From: Paraconexibacter antarcticus
Lineage (GTDB): Bacteria > Actinomycetota > Thermoleophilia > Solirubrobacterales > Solirubrobacteraceae
Reading direction: 5' to 3'
Length of the DNA stretch: 64,000 nt
NCBI RefSeq assembly: GCF_024220175.1
Contig: NZ_CP098502.1
Location: forward strand, 1,302,001 to 1,366,000
Positions within the stretch are counted from its first letter, which is position 1, and the number at the start of each line of letters is the position of its first letter. Under the pieces are notes generated by a model. That model was given only the letters and a program-made list of their open reading frames with translations. It was not told where the DNA came from and made no database searches. Below, piece by piece: positions 8,974 through 14,586 of this stretch. The translations under genes were made by a program, and so were the position numbers.

Positions 8974-9384
8974 ATGGCGCTCCTGGACTGCGAGCGTTCC
9001 AGGCTGGACCTCAAGGCCGTCATGTCGCGGGCATATACGCCGAGAGGCGCCGCAGAGCCCGGCGTGAAACTCGCTCCTGGCCTGGTTCGCGACGCCGCAC
9101 TCGTGGTCTTGGCGGACGCAGGCGTGCCTCTTGAGGCGCGCGACGTCCACGCGCGGGTCAATGCGCTCCTCGGGCGCGACGTCCCGCGATCTTCGACGAA
9201 AGGGTGGCTCTACGAGCACGCGACGCGGCGAGGCGAGCTGGTCATTCGCATCTCGACCGGCTGCTATGCGCTCGGACCGGCCACGTCCGGAGGGGTCATC
9301 GAGCGGGCCCGACGTCGGATCGAGCACGTCACTGGGTCGCCGGCCAGCGCGGGGAGTTGCAACGCGCCAACATCAGATGCATAG
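8974..9384 (+). CDS. Winged-helix-like hypothetical protein
   Basis: Unrecognised protein of about 136 residues from the ATG at 8974; a GTG at 8944 and an ATG at 9022 are alternative starts. The middle (LVRDAALVVLADAGVPLEARDVHARV, then a stretch ending VIRISTGCYALG) has the helix-helix-strand-strand pattern and closing G-x-YAL of HARE-HTH-like winged helices, which in bacteria often accompany restriction or chromatin-type proteins. That assignment is inference. It is the first gene of the island after the tmRNA terminator, and its stop codon lies inside a dyad preceding the next gene. Confidence 0.5.
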   Translation: MALLDCERSRLDLKAVMSRAYTPRGAAEPGVKLAPGLVRDAALVVLADAGVPLEARDVHARVNALLGRDVPRSSTKGWLYEHATRRGELVIRISTGCYALGPATSGGVIERARRRIEHVTGSPASAGSCNAPTSDA

Positions 9385-9429
9385 GTGGTACCTTAGAACA
9401 CCTATGTGCCATAGTGCTCTGTATGGCAC
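9380..9429 (+). promoter_or_regulatory. Two stacked perfect dyads over the start of the next gene
   Basis: Dyad one is CATAGGTG (9380-9387) with CACCTATG (9399-9406). Dyad two is GTGCCATA (9406-9413) with TATGGCAC (9422-9429). Both are perfect 8-base arms; they share base 9406, and the second covers the ATG at 9423. In GC-rich DNA this looks like a repressor operator, or an RNA structure sequestering the start. Confidence 0.6.
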
Positions 9430-10067
9430 GACGAATCAGCGAGTTCCCCTCCGACGACGGCACGAAGTCCCAGCGGCGGTATCCCTGGGATGAGTGGACC
9501 GACGGAGGCGCATGGGAGATCCGGCGCGGCGAGGACTACGACGCCGCGACCGAGAACATGCGCGTCAACCTCCACATGAAGGCCGACGCGCTGGCGATCA
9601 AGGTCCGCACCAAGAAGGTCAGCGACGACAACGGCGAGGGGCTGGCGTTCCAGTTCTACGACCCCGAAGAGAACGAGATCAAGATGAAGACGGCAACGAT
9701 CGGCACCACCGAGGGTCAGGCGGCCCTGGAGATGCTCTACGCGGACGCGATGGAGATCTACGAGCGGGCGCGCAAGGAGGTCACCATCGAGCGCAGCGAC
9801 GGGCGCACGCAGAAGTACGCCGCAGTCCGCTACAAGCAGCAGATCGAGAAGGGCCAGGCCGACGGCGTCCTGGTGCCCACCATCGCCAGGATCATCCGCA
9901 AGCCGACCCTGGGCTTCGGACACCTGGAGAACGCCAACCGGCCGGACCTGATGCTCGAGACGCTGGTCCTCGACACCACCAAGCCATACCACCGGTTCTT
10001 CACGGAGAAGACCATCGCCACGGCGAGGGCCCGCATGCAGGACGCTGGCTTCCTGCCGGCCGACTGA
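9423..10067 (+). CDS. Hypothetical island protein behind a double operator
   Basis: Unrecognised 214-residue soluble protein rich in charged residues. No signal peptide or membrane segment is visible. The ATG at 9423 is chosen because the frame upstream overlaps the previous gene in shadow, and the protein then starts MARRISEFPSDD. There is no clear Shine-Dalgarno. It ends 15 bases before a strong terminator. Its codon use has more A/T than core genes. The close overlap of its start with two dyads suggests tight repression, as for a phage or toxin-antitoxin type gene, but no toxin or antitoxin fold is recognisable. Confidence 0.7.
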   Translation: MARRISEFPSDDGTKSQRRYPWDEWTDGGAWEIRRGEDYDAATENMRVNLHMKADALAIKVRTKKVSDDNGEGLAFQFYDPEENEIKMKTATIGTTEGQAALEMLYADAMEIYERARKEVTIERSDGRTQKYAAVRYKQQIEKGQADGVLVPTIARIIRKPTLGFGHLENANRPDLMLETLVLDTTKPYHRFFTEKTIATARARMQDAGFLPAD

Positions 10068-10081
10068 CGCTCGAAAAGGGA

Positions 10082-10112
10082 AAGACCCCCGTCCGAACTG
10101 GACAGGGGTCTT
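10082..10112 (+). terminator. Terminator after the 9423-10067 gene
   Basis: Stem AAGACCCC...GTCC with GGAC...GGGGTCTT and a 5-base loop, followed by CTGGTGGG. The inner sequence nearly matches the hairpin at 12644-12668, so the two share a common origin. Confidence 0.75.
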
Positions 10113-10174
10113 CTGGTGGGGCCCACGGATGAGCGGTGTTCACAGTGGTGCTCTTGCCCCAACTCGAAGCCGGT

Positions 10175-10198
10175 TCATGGTCGCGTTGCCTCGTAGAC
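10175..10198 (-). pseudogene. Displaced 3' end of the membrane gene interrupted by IS copy 1
   Basis: Removing the IS and one copy of its 3-base target duplication joins the frame of the gene at 11818-12009 to this sequence, continuing V-YEATRP and a TGA at 10175-10177. This is the likely original C-terminus of that gene. Confidence 0.6.
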
Positions 10199-10238
10199 CG
10201 GAACCTGTCAAGCCGGATGAGACAGTGTCGGGGCGAAT

Positions 10239-11249
10239 TTAGTGAGCGGCGGGCTCCTCGGGCTTGGGCTTGTTGATGTAGGCGGCGGTCGGCAGCGCGG
10301 GCGGTCGGGGCGGGTGCCGGACGAAGCGTTCGGGCGTGGCGGCGTAGGCCGCGTCGAGGACGGTGGTGCGGGCGGCGTGGACGGCCGGAGCGTGGCCGTG
10401 GTGGACGTCGTGTGGGGTCATCAGGCCGATGCCGGCGTGGCGGTGAGCGTGGTGGTACCAGCCGAAGAAGTCGCGGCAGAAGGCGCGGGCGTGGTCGATG
10501 TGGTCGAACCGTGCGGGGAACCCGGGCCGGTACTTCATCGTCTTGAACTGTGACTCGGAGTACGGGTTGTCCGTCGACGTGTACGGCCGGTTATGCGAGC
10601 GCAGGACGCCGAGGTCGGCGAGGAGGAACGCGACGGGCTTGGACGTCATCGCCGGGCCGCGGTCGGCGTGCACCGTCAACTGGCCACGGACGATGTTCTG
10701 TTGCTCGCACGCCTGGCCGATCAGCGCCTTGGCCAGGTGCGCGTTCTCGCGGTGCTGCACCGTCCAGCCGACGGCGTAGCGGCTGTAGACGTCGAGAATG
10801 ACGTAGAGGTAGTAGTAGGTCCACTTCGCCGGACCCTTCAACTTCGAGATGTCCCAGGACCAAATCTCGTTCGGCCGCTCGGCGAGCAGTTCCGGTGCGG
10901 CGTAGGGCGGATGGGTCAGCTGCGCGCGGCGCTCGGTGACGCCGCCGTACTCGGCGGCGAGGATCCGGTACATCGTGCGCTGCGACGCAAGGTAGATCCC
11001 CTCATCCAGCAGCGTCGCCCAGACCTCGGCAGGGGAGGCGTCCTGAAAGCGCGGGCTGTGCAACTGCTCGAGCACCGCGGCACGCTCCTCATCCGACAGC
11101 GCCCGGCCGGGCCGCCTGCGCGGCACTGACGCGCGCGCGGGCGGCGGGCTGCGTCGGCGATACAACGACGCCCTGGACGCGCCGAGGGCGCGGCACGCGG
11201 GCAGGATGCCGACCAGCGGCTCGATCTCAATGACGGCCTGATCGATCAT
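10239..11249 (-). CDS. IS3-family transposase OrfB, DDE integrase core (copy 1)
   Basis: Catalytic subunit of transposition, about 336 residues from the ATG at 11249. The rve-type DDE triad is visible: Asp in WSWDISKLK, Asp in VHADRGP, and Glu in NPYSESQFK. The N-terminal part (MIDQAVIEIEP...SRASLYRRR) is the usual HTH_21-type region. The start ATG overlaps the OrfA stop as ATGA, so translation is probably coupled. The longer open frame upstream to 11555 is an Arg/Ala-rich shadow. Confidence 0.9.
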   Translation of the reverse strand: MIDQAVIEIEPLVGILPACRALGASRASLYRRRSPPPARASVPRRRPGRALSDEERAAVLEQLHSPRFQDASPAEVWATLLDEGIYLASQRTMYRILAAEYGGVTERRAQLTHPPYAAPELLAERPNEIWSWDISKLKGPAKWTYYYLYVILDVYSRYAVGWTVQHRENAHLAKALIGQACEQQNIVRGQLTVHADRGPAMTSKPVAFLLADLGVLRSHNRPYTSTDNPYSESQFKTMKYRPGFPARFDHIDHARAFCRDFFGWYHHAHRHAGIGLMTPHDVHHGHAPAVHAARTTVLDAAYAATPERFVRHPPRPPALPTAAYINKPKPEEPAAH

Positions 11250-11758
11250 GATCGCGGCGGCTGCTCGTCGGTCTCCGGCGCGCTCTTGGCCAGCAGTTCT
11301 TCCAAGAGCGCGGAGACGTTTCCCTGCACCTCGATCACCCGACGCGCCGTCACCAGATCGGCCTGCGAGCGCTCCAGCTGGCGACGCAGCGCCGCGTTCT
11401 CCATCCGCTCGGCGCTCGGCGGCTTGGGGCCACGCTGGCGAGGCTCCAGCGCCCCGAGCGCGCCGCTGTCGCGGGCCCGCCGCCACTCCGTCAGCAGCGA
11501 GGAGTACAAGCCCTCGCGGCGCAGCACCTCGCCGATCTCGCCGGGCTTGGTGCACGCCTCGGCGGCGAGCACGATCTTCAGCTTGTACGCCGCGGTGAAC
11601 CTGCGGCGCGTCGCCCGCGGCACGAGCTCGGGATCCGGGACCCCCACCAGCGACGACGCGCCGCCGGCGATGTGCCTACGCTCGCCTTCGGCTCCCTCCG
11701 GCACACCGCCGGCGGAACCCTCCAGCTCGTCCTTCATCCCTGCAGGGAACTGCGACAC
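11246..11758 (-). CDS. IS3-family transposase OrfA, HTH DNA-binding (copy 1)
   Basis: DNA-binding subunit of 170 residues. A Tnp_1-type helix-turn-helix occupies about residues 50-100 (RRRFTAAYKLKIVLAAEA, then LYSSLLTEWRR). A C-terminal heptad-like segment (ENAALRRQLERSQADL) is the usual leucine zipper that mediates oligomerisation with OrfB. The N-terminus is longer than in most OrfA proteins. The stop overlaps the OrfB ATG. Confidence 0.88.
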   Translation of the reverse strand: MSQFPAGMKDELEGSAGGVPEGAEGERRHIAGGASSLVGVPDPELVPRATRRRFTAAYKLKIVLAAEACTKPGEIGEVLRREGLYSSLLTEWRRARDSGALGALEPRQRGPKPPSAERMENAALRRQLERSQADLVTARRVIEVQGNVSALLEELLAKSAPETDEQPPRS

Positions 11759-11817
11759 AACGCACGTCCGTTCTCGCCCTCAGGCTCAGTAAATACAACG
11801 GTAGAACCTGTCTCACG

Positions 11818-12009
11818 TCACCTTGGCAGAGAGGGGACGGTGGCGCAGGAAACGATCCCGCAAAAAATCAACGTGAGTGCGATGTACGGGTTCATCCACA
11901 TGCCACCAGACACGCCGATGCCGAGCGTCACGCCCGCGACCCACCCCGCGAGGGCCGACCTTCTGTCGTTGGTCCTGTTGCCCGAACCGGGGAGTGCCCT
12001 ATCGGCCAT
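11818..12009 (-). CDS. Small membrane protein, C-terminus replaced by the IS end
   Basis: Protein of 63 residues starting MADRALPGSGNR with two hydrophobic segments (LAGWVAGVTLGIGVSGGMWM and IALTLIFCGIVSCA). A purine-rich GAAGGGG lies upstream of the ATG. The last residues PSLPR are encoded by the IS terminus; the native tail is predicted to be YEATRP (see 10175-10198). The gene overlaps the end of the preceding small gene by 11 bases. Function unknown; two-helix small proteins of this kind are common in phage genomes as possible holins, which is only a suggestion. Confidence 0.6.
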   Translation of the reverse strand: MADRALPGSGNRTNDRRSALAGWVAGVTLGIGVSGGMWMNPYIALTLIFCGIVSCATVPSLPR

Positions 12010-12157
12010 AGTCGACCCCTTCGTGGTAGTCGTGATCGGCGGGTGTCGGGTGGGACGGGCGCGCGAACCACTCGGGTAGCACGCACCACACGAACGCAAA
12101 CACCAGCCCGAGGACAGGGACGAATACGGCCAAGCTGCCCAAGCTCGGAACAGTCAT
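11999..12157 (-). CDS. 52-residue single-pass membrane protein
   Basis: A short gene starting with ATG at 12157 that overlaps the upstream stop codon as ATGA. A purine-rich GAGAGGAAG just upstream is a fair ribosome site. The product has a hydrophobic helix at about residues 8-30 (SLAVFVPVLGLVFAFVWCVL) and a His/Asp-rich tail ending EGVDYGR. The next gene begins inside its last codons. Overlaps on both sides argue that it is real. Function not recognised. Confidence 0.6.
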   Translation of the reverse strand: MTVPSLGSLAVFVPVLGLVFAFVWCVLPEWFARPSHPTPADHDYHEGVDYGR

Positions 12158-12579
12158 GGCTTCCTCTCGGGGTTGAGGATCGGGTCAAGGCCGCATGTGC
12201 ATCTGCGGGTCCACCACTTGATCCGATTGCACTCACGATCGTGTCGTCCGTACCTACTCAGTGCCTTGCGCAGCCGCTTGTTCTCGGCCACCGCTTCGTC
12301 ACGCTGCTGCTTGAACATCAACACCGTCCCAGCGAGGGGCACGGCGCATGTCCCCGTATGCCATCTGGGAAGTACGCACACGTCGGTGTTCTGGCAACGA
12401 CCCTCGGAGGCGTCCTCCTGCTTCACACTGGCGCGGACCTTCTGGACCTCCTGGGCTCTGTAGTCGTCCCGTGGCGGGCAGATGCAATTCTCGCGTGTCA
12501 CGGGGGCAGGGCAGCCCTCAACATGTATGCGGTTCGTTTGCTCGGGGTTTCCGCTTCCGCCCAAATCAGAATCATCCAT
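12154..12579 (-). CDS. Cys-rich hypothetical protein behind hairpin leader A
   Basis: Protein of 141 residues. The ATG at 12579 (MDDSDLGG) lies five bases after a GAGGAGT ribosome site contained in the repeated leader, which fixes the start and rules out the longer open frame. Cys residues cluster in two places: CPAPVTRENCICPP with CQNTDVCVLP in the first half, and CNRIKWWTRRCTCG at the C-terminus. A coiled-coil-like FKQQRDEAVAENKRLRKAL precedes the last cluster. It may bind metal. It overlaps the next gene by ATGA. Confidence 0.65.
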   Translation of the reverse strand: MDDSDLGGSGNPEQTNRIHVEGCPAPVTRENCICPPRDDYRAQEVQKVRASVKQEDASEGRCQNTDVCVLPRWHTGTCAVPLAGTVLMFKQQRDEAVAENKRLRKALSRYGRHDRECNRIKWWTRRCTCGLDPILNPERKP

Positions 12580-12582
12580 TTT

Positions 12583-12626
12583 GGACTCCTCGTGTACTTG
12601 CCTCCGACCGGATGTCGGGAGCACGT
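12583..12626 (-). promoter_or_regulatory. Hairpin leader with ribosome site, copy A
   Basis: A 44-base sequence repeated with about 4 changes at 13160-13203. On the minus strand it carries the hairpin CCGAC-atccg-GTCGG, a conserved spacer, and GAGGAGTCC five bases before the start codon. It precedes the gene at 12154-12579. Confidence 0.75.
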
Positions 12627-12643
12627 GCTGGGGGAGTTGTGGT

Positions 12644-12668
12644 GCCCCCGTCCGGACTGGACGGGGGC
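12644..12668 (-). terminator. Palindromic terminator between two small-gene units
   Basis: GCCCCCGTCC with GGACGGGGGC, a perfect 10-base-pair stem with a 5-base loop, beginning just after the stop of the gene at 12672. It nearly matches the hairpin at 10082-10112. Only 17 bases separate it from the next leader copy, so downstream expression needs read-through or a promoter inside the previous gene. Confidence 0.65.
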
Positions 12669-12671
12669 TAC

Positions 12672-12845
12672 CTATTCGAGAATGCCCTTCTCTCGCAGAA
12701 ACGCTTCGGGGTCCTCGATGCCGGCCTCCATGAGAGCCGTGAACGCGTAGCCGAGGGCCTCCTCGAGATCCAGGGAGACCATCTGCTCGAGGTCTTCCTG
12801 GACGAGGCAGCCGCTGCACGCCTGAACGACATCGTCGGTGGTCAT
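12672..12845 (-). CDS. 57-residue acidic hypothetical protein
   Basis: Starts MTTDDVVQACSGC with ATG at 12845 overlapping the upstream stop (ATGA). The product is short and acidic, with one CSGC motif and a helical second half (LDLEEALGYAFTALMEAG). It is the last gene before the terminator at 12644-12668. Not recognised. The much longer open frame reaching back to 13181 is a shadow of the neighbour. Confidence 0.6.
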   Translation of the reverse strand: MTTDDVVQACSGCLVQEDLEQMVSLDLEEALGYAFTALMEAGIEDPEAFLREKGILE

Positions 12846-13156
12846 CGCACGCGCCGTACCGGCTGGAACCTCGCCATGATTGCCGTGTCCGCTGCCTTCA
12901 CGGCAACGTAAGCCGGGAGCGCCACGATGGGAGTCATGAAAAAGGCAGCCGACGGTTTGACGAAGAAGTAGACGCCAGCACCGAGGACGCAGAACGACCC
13001 CAGCAACAAGCATTCGATGTATCGCCTTGCCAACCATTGGCCGGGCTCCATGGCAGGGCAGTCCGGATTGATCTTCTGGGCCGTCAGCCGAACATCGGTG
13101 ATCCTGCAGACCGGCAACGCGATACCAGCGAGCACGGCAATGAGATAAGCGGTCAA
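12842..13156 (-). CDS. Small membrane protein behind hairpin leader B
   Basis: About 104 residues, with start taken as the TTG at 13156 (MTAYLIAVLAGIALP). This TTG lies at the same five-base distance from GAGGAGTCC as the ATG in leader copy A, which is the reason for the choice; an ATG at 13201 would require translating through the leader. Three hydrophobic segments: residues 2-16, a middle CLLLGSFCVLGAGVYFFV and a last FFMTPIVALPAYVAV. It overlaps the next gene by ATGA. Function unknown. Confidence 0.6.
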   Translation of the reverse strand: MTAYLIAVLAGIALPVCRITDVRLTAQKINPDCPAMEPGQWLARRYIECLLLGSFCVLGAGVYFFVKPSAAFFMTPIVALPAYVAVKAADTAIMARFQPVRRVR

Positions 13157-13159
13157 CGC

Positions 13160-13203
13160 GGACTCCTCGTGTACTTGCCACCGACCGGGTGTCGGAAGCA
13201 CGT
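13160..13203 (-). promoter_or_regulatory. Hairpin leader with ribosome site, copy B
   Basis: Second copy of the 44-base leader, with hairpin CCGAC-acccg-GTCGG and the same GAGGAGTCC. The differences from copy A fall in the loop and spacer, while the stem and ribosome site are unchanged. The arrangement recalls the start-associated sequences with inverted repeats of cluster K mycobacteriophages. Confidence 0.75.
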
Positions 13204-13228
13204 CTCAGAGGAGCGCGTGACGTATGGC

Positions 13229-13258
13229 TTTTATGCGCCTAAATGACCGAAAAGTCAA
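13229..13258 (-). promoter_or_regulatory. Probable promoter of the small-gene operon
   Basis: On the minus strand, -35 TTGACT (13253-13258) and -10 ATAAAA (13229-13234) are separated by 18 bases, in a markedly A/T-rich stretch. The start would be near 13222, about 65 bases before the TTG at 13156, including leader copy B. Confidence 0.5.
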
Positions 13259-13276
13259 TAGGAATGGAGGGCTCGT

Positions 13277-13298
13277 CTAGGCGCTGAAGTCGTAGCCC
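13277..13298 (-). pseudogene. Displaced native 3' end of the helicase gene
   Basis: Removing the IS at 13299-14623 and one CCC target duplication joins the helicase frame to GYDFSA and a TAG at 13277-13279. This is the predicted original C-terminus of the gene now ending at 14587. Confidence 0.65.
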
Positions 13299-13331
13299 TG
13301 GAAGTCCCCCGGTCTGGTGGACAGGTCGGGG

Positions 13332-14270
13332 TTAGGCCGCGTGAGCGGCCGTTGTTGTAGTCAACAGGGTCTGGTCGGGGGAGGGGGAGAAAGCCGTTCC
13401 CGTATCGCGTAGAGGGGTGTTCTCGTAGTCCACGGGGCTGAGCATCCCGAGGCGGGAGTGGCGTCGGCGGCGGTTGTAGAACGTCTCGATGTAGCCGAAC
13501 ACCGCTGTTCGCGCCTCGGTCTTGGTCGGCCACGAGCGGCGGTGGATGAGGTCCTTCTTCAGGCTCGCGTGGAAGCTCTCCATCGCGGCGTTGTCGTAGC
13601 AGTCGCCCTTGGATCCCATCGAGATGTCGATGTCCACGCTGCGGCAGCGCTGGGTGAAGATCAGAGACGTGTATTGCCCGCCCTGGTCGCTGTGATGTAT
13701 CGGCCGCCCGTCGGGCCGGCGCCTGGCGACGGCCATCTCCAGCGCGTCGATGACGAGCTCGGCGCGCATGTGATCGGCCATCGCCCAGCCGACGATCCGG
13801 CGGCTGTAGCAGTCCATCACCGACGCCAGGTAGAGCCACCCTTCCCACGTGCGGATGTAGGTGATGTCGGCGACCCACAGCTGGTTGATCCGGGTCGGGT
13901 TGAAGTCGCGCTCCACCAGATCGGGTGCGGTCCGCACGCCCTGCACGCGGATCGTGGTGCGTCCGCGCCGTCGTTTGTGCAGGCCCGAGAGGCCGGCGTT
14001 GCGCATCAGCCGCTCCACGCGTTTGCGGCCGACCAGAACGTCGTGCTGCAGCCGCAGCTCGGCATGGATCCGCGGGGAGCCATAGGTCTTCAGCGCGTCC
14101 GTGTGGATGACCGAGATCTGGTCGGTGAGCGCCGCGTCAGCGACGGCCCGGGCCGACGGCGGCCGAACGATCCAGGCGTGATAGCCCGAGCGCGAGACCG
14201 CGAGCACACGGCACATCAGGCTGATCGAGTGGCAGGCCTTGTTCGCCAGAACGAACCGGAAGGCGATCAC
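13332..14270 (-). CDS. IS3-family transposase OrfB with DDE core
   Basis: A 312-residue catalytic part with HTH_21-like N-terminus (VSRSGYHAW) and rve domain: Asp in WVADITYI, Asp in IHHSDQGGQY, Glu in NAAMESFHASLKKD. GTG at 14270 overlaps the OrfA stop. A run of seven A residues in the OrfA message (14306-14312) precedes it, and the -1 frame from there is open into this frame (reading KSSGLLRGREQEPVIAF), so the active enzyme is probably an OrfAB fusion made by programmed frameshifting, as in many IS3 relatives. Confidence 0.92.
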   Translation of the reverse strand: MIAFRFVLANKACHSISLMCRVLAVSRSGYHAWIVRPPSARAVADAALTDQISVIHTDALKTYGSPRIHAELRLQHDVLVGRKRVERLMRNAGLSGLHKRRRGRTTIRVQGVRTAPDLVERDFNPTRINQLWVADITYIRTWEGWLYLASVMDCYSRRIVGWAMADHMRAELVIDALEMAVARRRPDGRPIHHSDQGGQYTSLIFTQRCRSVDIDISMGSKGDCYDNAAMESFHASLKKDLIHRRSWPTKTEARTAVFGYIETFYNRRRRHSRLGMLSPVDYENTPLRDTGTAFSPSPDQTLLTTTTAAHAA

Positions 14271-14557
14271 CGGTTCTTGTTCTCTGCCACGAAGAAGGCC
14301 GCTGCTTTTTTTAGGATCTCACGCTCCTCCGCGAGGATCCGGTTCTCCTTGCGCAGGCGCCGCAGCTCCTCGCGCTCGCTGGTGCTCAGGCCCTCCGAGC
14401 GACCTTCGTCAGCGTCAAGCTGCTCGCGCCAGCTGCGCAGCGACCCTTCCGAGACTCCGAGCTCCTTCGCCAGCTGCGGGACGGTGCGGCCGCTGGACCG
14501 CAGGAGCCGAACGGCCTCCAGGCGGAATTCCAACGAGTACGGCGGGACCTTGGGCAT
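14267..14557 (-). CDS. IS3-family transposase OrfA
   Basis: About 96 residues from the ATG at 14557 (MPKVPPYSLEFRLEAVRLL). Contains the HTH (TVPQLAKELGVSEGSLRSW) and a leucine-zipper-like tail (SEREELRRLRKENRILAEEREILKKAAAFF). The slippery A7 lies at the ILKK codons. The upstream extension to 14584 adds nine residues and is less likely. Confidence 0.92.
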   Translation of the reverse strand: MPKVPPYSLEFRLEAVRLLRSSGRTVPQLAKELGVSEGSLRSWREQLDADEGRSEGLSTSEREELRRLRKENRILAEEREILKKAAAFFVAENKNR

Positions 14558-14586
14558 ATGCAGACATCCTCTCGGGCTGAGCAACC

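Larger units (their letters stand above)
10199..11835 (-). mobile_element. IS3-family element, copy 1 (1637 bp)
   Basis: Identical to the copy at 20897-22533. Imperfect terminal inverted repeats of about 28 bases share CTGnCAAG at positions 7-14 and TGAGACAG near position 20. A 3-base target duplication GAC sits at 10196-10198 and 11836-11838; the ends were placed by requiring that both copies show matching 3-base duplications. It encodes OrfA and OrfB on the minus strand. It interrupted the 3' end of the small membrane-protein gene at 11818-12009. Confidence 0.9.

Noticed and set aside
10550..11129. Plus-strand frames inside both IS copies
   Set aside because: They repeat at both copies only because the DNA is identical, and their products are low-complexity shadows of the transposase.
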